From assembly GCA_020252485.1 (NCBI GenBank), contig JADCCX010000036.1:62001-126000 (forward strand): DNA of 64,000 nucleotides. The letters run 5' to 3'. A model generated the notes under the pieces. That model did not search any database and was not told the origin of the DNA. It worked only from the letters and a program-made list of their open reading frames with translations. Both the position numbers and the translations under genes were made by a program. Positions 59,909 to 64,000 of this stretch are shown here, in pieces; position 1 is the stretch's first letter, and every line of letters begins with the position of its first letter. The stretch is from Methylocystis sp. GTDB lineage: Bacteria > Pseudomonadota > Alphaproteobacteria > Rhizobiales > Beijerinckiaceae.

Positions 59909-60028
59909 GGTCAGGAAGGACTTTCTTTACGGGTTTTCGCTATTCTCAAACCATAAGTCCCAGAGGTTACGATTTGCTCAAGGCCGCCCCGCAGGCAGCC
60001 GCCTTGCGGGACGAGAGGGAGTGGCGGC

Positions 60029-61540
60029 GTGTCGCATACGGATGTTTTTGTGATCGGGGCGGGCCCCGCCGGCCTGACAGCGTCGTACCTCCTGACCAAA
60101 GCCGGCGTGTCGACCCGCGTCATCGAGATGGACCCAGTCTATGTCGGCGGCATCAGCCGCACGGTGAATTACAAGGATTTCCTGTTCGATGTCGGCGGTC
60201 ACCGCTTCTTCTCGAAGTCGAAGGAGGTCGTCGCTCTGTGGAACGAAATCCTGCCCGACGATTTTATCACAAGGCCGCGCCTGTCGCGCATCTTCTACGA
60301 TGACAAGTTCTATTCCTATCCGCTGAAGGCCTTCGAGGCCCTCAATAACCTTGGCTATGTCGAAAGCTCGCTCTGCGTGCTCTCCTACCTTTTCAAGAAA
60401 ACCTTCCCGAACGAAAACCCCGAGACGTTCCACCAATGGGTGTCGAACCAGTTCGGCGAGCGGCTGTTCTCGATCTTCTTCAAGACCTACACGGAAAAAG
60501 TGTGGGGCATGAGCTGCGACGAGATTTCCGCCGATTGGGCGGCGCAGCGCATCAAGGGCCTCGACCTCTGGGGCGCCATGGCGGCGGCCTTGCGCAAGTC
60601 GATGAATCCGAACGGCAGCGCCACCGGCGCCAATGGCGAAGTCGTCAAGACGCTGATCGAGAGCTTCGAATATCCCCGCCGCGGCCCCGGCATGATGTGG
60701 GATGCCGCCGCCGCGAAGACGCGCGCGCAGGGCGGCGAGATCCTCATGGGCCAGGCGCTCGAAACTCTCGTACGGAACGAGGCGACCGGTGTGTGGACGA
60801 TCACAGCGCGAGACCAGCAAGACGGCGTCCACAACTTCACGGCCAACCATGTCATCTCGTCGGCGCCGATCCGGGAGCTCATGCATGCGCTGCGCCCGGC
60901 GCCGGATGCGCTCGAATATGCTGACAAACTTCGCTACCGCGATTTCCTCACCGTGGCGCTGATCGTCGAGAAGGCGGACCTCTTCCCGGACAACTGGATC
61001 TACATCCACGACCCTGCCGTGAAGGTCGGCCGCATCCAGAATTTCCGCTCCTGGTCGCCCGAAATGGTGCCGGATGAGAAGCTCGCCTGCCTCGGCCTTG
61101 AATATTTCTGCTTCGAGGGCGACGGCCTCTGGACGGCCTCGGACGACGAACTCTTTGCTCTAGCCAAGAAAGAGCTGGCCCATGTGGACCTTGCCCAGCC
61201 GCACGAAGTCATCGATGGCCATGTCGTGCGCCAGAAGAAGGCCTATCCGGTCTATGACGACAGCTACAAGCACAATGTCGAGATGATCCGCCACGAGATC
61301 GACACGCACTACCGGGGCCTGCATCTGGTCGGGCGCAACGGCATGCACAAATACAACAACCAGGATCACGCGATGATGACCGCCATGCTGACGGTGAAGA
61401 ACATCATCGCGGGCGAGACGCTCTACGATGTCTGGAACGTCAACGAGGACGCCGAATATCACGAGGGCGGCGAGTCCGGTGTCCGCGAGGCGCTGAGCAG
61501 CGTCCGCATGGTGCCGCAGCGCGTCAAATCGGCGGCCTGA
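60029..61540 (+). CDS. FAD-dependent oxidoreductase (UDP-galactopyranose-mutase-like / amine-oxidase fold)
   Basis: A 503-residue flavoprotein. VFVIGAGPAGLTASYLLTKAGVSTRVIEMD is the dinucleotide-binding motif; VGGISRTVNYKDFLFDVGGHRFFSKS is the second conserved block, typical of the subgroup annotated as protoporphyrinogen-oxidase or UDP-galactopyranose-mutase-like. The C-terminus HLVGRNGMHKYNNQDHAMMTAMLTVKNIIAGE closes the FAD fold. The start is GTG 60029 after GAGAGGGAG. Its neighbours (GtrA and a GT-C-like protein) favour a sugar-modifying role over haem synthesis. Confidence 0.85.
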   Translation: MSHTDVFVIGAGPAGLTASYLLTKAGVSTRVIEMDPVYVGGISRTVNYKDFLFDVGGHRFFSKSKEVVALWNEILPDDFITRPRLSRIFYDDKFYSYPLKAFEALNNLGYVESSLCVLSYLFKKTFPNENPETFHQWVSNQFGERLFSIFFKTYTEKVWGMSCDEISADWAAQRIKGLDLWGAMAAALRKSMNPNGSATGANGEVVKTLIESFEYPRRGPGMMWDAAAAKTRAQGGEILMGQALETLVRNEATGVWTITARDQQDGVHNFTANHVISSAPIRELMHALRPAPDALEYADKLRYRDFLTVALIVEKADLFPDNWIYIHDPAVKVGRIQNFRSWSPEMVPDEKLACLGLEYFCFEGDGLWTASDDELFALAKKELAHVDLAQPHEVIDGHVVRQKKAYPVYDDSYKHNVEMIRHEIDTHYRGLHLVGRNGMHKYNNQDHAMMTAMLTVKNIIAGETLYDVWNVNEDAEYHEGGESGVREALSSVRMVPQRVKSAA

Positions 61541-61548
61541 GCAGGGTG

Positions 61549-62019
61549 ATGGGGAGGGCGCTGTCCGGTCTCTGGCTGCGCCTGCCGCATTTCATGCGGC
61601 AGCTCATCCGGTTCGGGTCGGTGAGTGCGACGGCGTTGATCGTTGATGTTTCCGCCTATGCCCTGCTGATACCGCTTATCGAACCGGCGGCCCTCGCGGC
61701 CTTCATCGCTTATTGCACCGGCGGGATCTGGCACTACCTGCTGTCGACAACGCTGGCCTTCCGCCAGGAAATGCCGAACCTCAGTCCCGCTGCCCAATTT
61801 GCCCGGTTCGTCAATTACTTCGCCTCGACCCTCGCGGGGCTGACCGTCACGACCCTGACGGTTTCGGTGCTGGTCGACCACCTCAGCTTTCACCCTTACG
61901 CCGGCAAGATGATAGCCGTGCCGCTGTCCTTCCTTACGGTGTTCACCATGGTGAGGCTGACCGTGTTCGCGCGTGGCGGCGTTGGCGAAGCAGCAACGCC
62001 GGTGAATCCGCGTATTTGA
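61549..62019 (+). CDS. GtrA-family membrane protein
   Basis: A 156-residue four-helix membrane protein: FMRQLIRFGSVSATALIVDVSAYALLIPLIEPAALAAFIAYCTGGIWHYLLSTTLAF matches the GtrA signature (RF..VG...t..D). It is thought to move lipid-linked sugars across the membrane. The ATG at 61549 or the GTG at 61546 can serve as start. It follows the flavoprotein gene by 8 bp, so is likely in one unit. Confidence 0.9.
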   Translation: MGRALSGLWLRLPHFMRQLIRFGSVSATALIVDVSAYALLIPLIEPAALAAFIAYCTGGIWHYLLSTTLAFRQEMPNLSPAAQFARFVNYFASTLAGLTVTTLTVSVLVDHLSFHPYAGKMIAVPLSFLTVFTMVRLTVFARGGVGEAATPVNPRI

Positions 62020-62103
62020 GCGGCGCGCAAATCTGTTAAAGTCGTCTCATTAAACGAATTTCTGTTTTTTTTCTGCGAGATCTGGGCCTGCACTGGAGGC
62101 TTC

Positions 62104-63627
62104 ATGCGGTATATTCTCTTTGTAGTAACGGCAATGCTCTCCCTATGCGGACCAGTGCATGCCGTCGATCCTGCGACCGGTATCGATTGGGAGGTCAAGA
62201 ACCGCTTCCGGGTCGTTCGTGAGCATCGTCACGATGTGTTCATGGCCGATTTCAATTCCTATTTTCAGCGGGCGGCGGGGCGGCGGGGGCTCGATATCCC
62301 GTCGGGGAGCCTGATGCGTTACCCTTCGCCTTTCCGGCAAAATCTCCCGACGCATTACCTGCCAGAAGCAGCGCAATACCGTCATTCCTGGTTTCATGGC
62401 GACGAGCGGGACATCATCGTCAGGCTGGCTTTCCGGCAGGAAGCCAGGAAGCGCTGCGCCTGGAGCGTCGATGGCGGCCGCGCGCAATCCGCGCCTTGCT
62501 CCGAATCTGCCACCTTGCCCGTCACGCTCGGCACGCGCCAACTCTCCGTAAAGGTGGATGCGCTGGACGGCAGCCCGCCCGCCGAACGCAAGCTGACCAT
62601 CGTTGTGAAGGACCTGAAGTTCGTGGCGCTGGGTGATAGTTTCGCTTCCGGCGAGGGCAACCCCCATGTGACATCGTTCGGCTCCCCATCCGCCCGGCTG
62701 GTCGAATGGTGGGATCACCGCTGCCACCGTTCCCTGATCGGTTCATCGGCCCAGGCCGCCGTGGCGCTGGCGCAGCAGCGGCGCGACACATCGGTCACCT
62801 ATGTGAGCTTCGCCTGTTCGGGGGCGACCATCGACGCCGGCATCCTGAAGCCCTATGCGGGCCGCGAAACCGCAGAGCAGGCGCGCGACAGGCTCGGCAA
62901 GGCCGGGATCGGTCCTGTCCCTCACTTCGAGGGGATCAATCTGCCGCCGCAGATGGACCGTGTTGAGGAATTGCTCTGCGCGCAGCGCGTCGCGGCATTA
63001 TGCTTGCGCCGGGCCAGGCCCGACATTCTCGTCATCACCACCGGAGGAAATGAGCTCGATTTCGGTCCATTGGTGGCCCGCTGCGCATCAGGCGGCTGCA
63101 CCTTTCCAAAGGCTGAGATGGACAGACGGTTTGCGCAGCTCGACCGGCTCTTCGCGTCGCTCGCAGAGCGCGTGAAGCCCCTGGATGCTGTTCAGGTCTA
63201 TCTTTCCGGTTACCTCGACATGACGCGGAACGAGCGGGGACGGTTCTGCGGCGATCAGCCATTCGATGTCCGGCCGGATTTCGTGCCGTCCTGGCTGACG
63301 GTCTTCGGTTTCGGCATTGCCCGCGCCGAGGCGCGCGACGCCTATTCCAAGGTGCTGAAACCCCTTGAGGAAAGGCTCTCGCGCTATGCGGGCGACTATG
63401 GCTGGGTCAATGTCGCGGATTTCCGCCGTGATCGCGGCTTCTGCGCCCGCCCGGGCTGGTTCCATACCTATGCCCAGGCCCGCGACAAGCAGGGGTTCAT
63501 CGGCGTCATCGGCGGGGACGGGCAGTTTCTCGACGATATTCCGACGGGAGCAATGCACCCGAATCTGTTCGGGCACGCCGAGGTGGCGGGCCGGCTGCTG
63601 AAAGCGGTTCAGGCTTCAGGCCAATAG
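62104..63627 (+). CDS. Secreted SGNH/GDSL hydrolase
   Basis: A 507-residue protein with a signal peptide (YILFVVTAMLSLCGPVHAVDP). The SGNH active site is GDSFASGEGNP (Ser, block I), TTGGNELDF (block III Asn) and HPNLFGHAEV near the C-terminus (block V His). The N-terminal 170 residues form an unassigned domain of beta-type sequence. It probably removes acyl or acetyl groups from an extracellular substrate; surface-glycan neighbours make a polysaccharide plausible. Confidence 0.88.
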   Translation: MRYILFVVTAMLSLCGPVHAVDPATGIDWEVKNRFRVVREHRHDVFMADFNSYFQRAAGRRGLDIPSGSLMRYPSPFRQNLPTHYLPEAAQYRHSWFHGDERDIIVRLAFRQEARKRCAWSVDGGRAQSAPCSESATLPVTLGTRQLSVKVDALDGSPPAERKLTIVVKDLKFVALGDSFASGEGNPHVTSFGSPSARLVEWWDHRCHRSLIGSSAQAAVALAQQRRDTSVTYVSFACSGATIDAGILKPYAGRETAEQARDRLGKAGIGPVPHFEGINLPPQMDRVEELLCAQRVAALCLRRARPDILVITTGGNELDFGPLVARCASGGCTFPKAEMDRRFAQLDRLFASLAERVKPLDAVQVYLSGYLDMTRNERGRFCGDQPFDVRPDFVPSWLTVFGFGIARAEARDAYSKVLKPLEERLSRYAGDYGWVNVADFRRDRGFCARPGWFHTYAQARDKQGFIGVIGGDGQFLDDIPTGAMHPNLFGHAEVAGRLLKAVQASGQ

Positions 63628-63680
63628 CGCCAAGGTGTTGAGGGCCAATCGCCGCCTTCATCCCGCAAAGCGCTCCTGAA

Positions 63681-63700
63681 GGCCCCGCCGCAGCGGGGCC
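63681..63700. terminator. GC-rich hairpin between the SGNH hydrolase and superoxide dismutase genes
   Basis: GGCCCCGC (63681-63688) and GCGGGGCC (63693-63700) are perfect 8-bp arms with a 4-base loop, between two convergent stops. No long T tract on either strand. Confidence 0.55.
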
Positions 63701-63717
63701 CGGATGGTAGGAAGACG

Positions 63718-64000
63718 TCAGGCCGACTTGATCGCCGCGTCGTAAATTTCCGCCACATATTCCCAGTTGACGAGGTTGTTGATGAAGGCCTCGCAATATT
63801 TCGGGCGCAGGTTGCGGTAGTCGATGTAATAGCTGTGCTCCCAGACATCATTGCCGAGGATCGCCTTGGCGCCGTGCACCAGCGGGCTCTCGCCGTTGGG
63901 CGTCTTCATGGTGATGATCTTGCCGTTTTGCACGGCGAGCCAATGCCAGCCCGAACCGAACTGGGTGACGCCGGCCTGGATGAAATCCTCCTTCATCTTG
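63718..64000 (-). CDS. Fe/Mn superoxide dismutase (C-terminal part; 5' end beyond the window)
   Basis: The visible residues include FGSGWHWLAVQNGKI, NDVWEHSYYIDYRNLRPKYCEAFINNLVNWEYV. DVWEHSYYIDY carries the metal-binding Asp and His of the iron/manganese SOD family; the preceding GSGWHWL is also conserved. The frame continues past position 64000, so the N-terminal half is missing. Its metal preference cannot be told. Confidence 0.95.
   Translation of the reverse strand, partial: KMKEDFIQAGVTQFGSGWHWLAVQNGKIITMKTPNGESPLVHGAKAILGNDVWEHSYYIDYRNLRPKYCEAFINNLVNWEYVAEIYDAAIKSA

Noticed and set aside
1-64000. tRNA, rRNA or SRP RNA genes
   Set aside because: No stretch could be recognised by eye as one of these; a covariance-model scan would settle it.

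Overview
The window reads as a chromosomal segment of a high-GC alphaproteobacterium, most likely order Hyphomicrobiales (Rhizobiales). The evidence is the ffh-rpsP-rimM-trmD-rplS order, a DUF1674/SdhAF4 protein, the flgE-flgK-flgL block, a TolC/LapB/LapC-type type I secretion set, a very large two-helix coiled-coil protein resembling the Rhizobiales growth-pole-ring protein, and families of clustered palindromic intergenic repeats typical of this order. The genus cannot be fixed from sequence alone. No rRNA, tRNA, CRISPR array or intact insertion sequence was recognised.

Layout. 0.2-5.3 kb: outer-membrane factor, type I secretion ABC transporter and HlyD-family adaptor. 5.4-7.8 kb: an Asp/Glu racemase-family protein lacking the second catalytic Cys, 4-hydroxyphenylpyruvate dioxygenase and a divergent Lrp/AsnC regulator. 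7.9-11.5 kb: a DUF533 protein, a permease encoded as two homologous half-genes, then a repeat-rich stretch holding two eroded toxin-antitoxin loci (ParD with a truncated ParE; HigA with only the tail of HigB). 11.6-13.5 kb: an AT-rich three-gene cassette (TIGR04255-family protein plus two unknowns), the best candidate here for an undescribed system. 13.7-20.4 kb (minus): purH, heparinase II/III-like protein, rsmB, htpX, RluA-family synthase. 20.4-26.5 kb (plus): SdhAF4-like protein, nuclease, then ffh, rpsP, rimM, trmD and rplS, with an AT-rich membrane-protein gene wedged between ffh and rpsP.

26.6-31.9 kb: Bug/TctC solute-binding protein, pdxY, and ribB(A)-ribD-ribE, followed by a rhodanese. 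32-36.5 kb (minus): truncated cytochrome c556-like ORF, molybdenum hydroxylase large subunit, XRE-cupin regulator, EamA transporter. 36.6-36.9 kb: a MITE-like element with 36-bp terminal inverted repeats abutting a CheZ-like gene. 38-42.1 kb: an Mla-type lipid transport operon (STAS-MlaE, MlaF, MlaD, lipoprotein). 42.3-48.9 kb: the giant polar-growth-like protein, Hpt protein, 2Fe-2S ferredoxin, a membrane protein and a CxxCxxCC protein. 49-58 kb: flagellin, YcjX/YcjF pair, and flgE-flgK-flgL behind a sigma-54-like promoter. 58.1-63.6 kb: surface-glycan genes (GT-C-like membrane protein, FAD oxidoreductase, GtrA, SGNH hydrolase). The window ends inside a Fe/Mn superoxide dismutase gene.

Much of the set concerns the cell envelope and surface (adhesin-type secretion, lipid transport, polar growth, flagellum, glycan synthesis), interleaved with translation and cofactor genes. 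The accessory signals concentrate at 8.8-13.5 kb, at the ffh-rpsP junction and at 36.6 kb.
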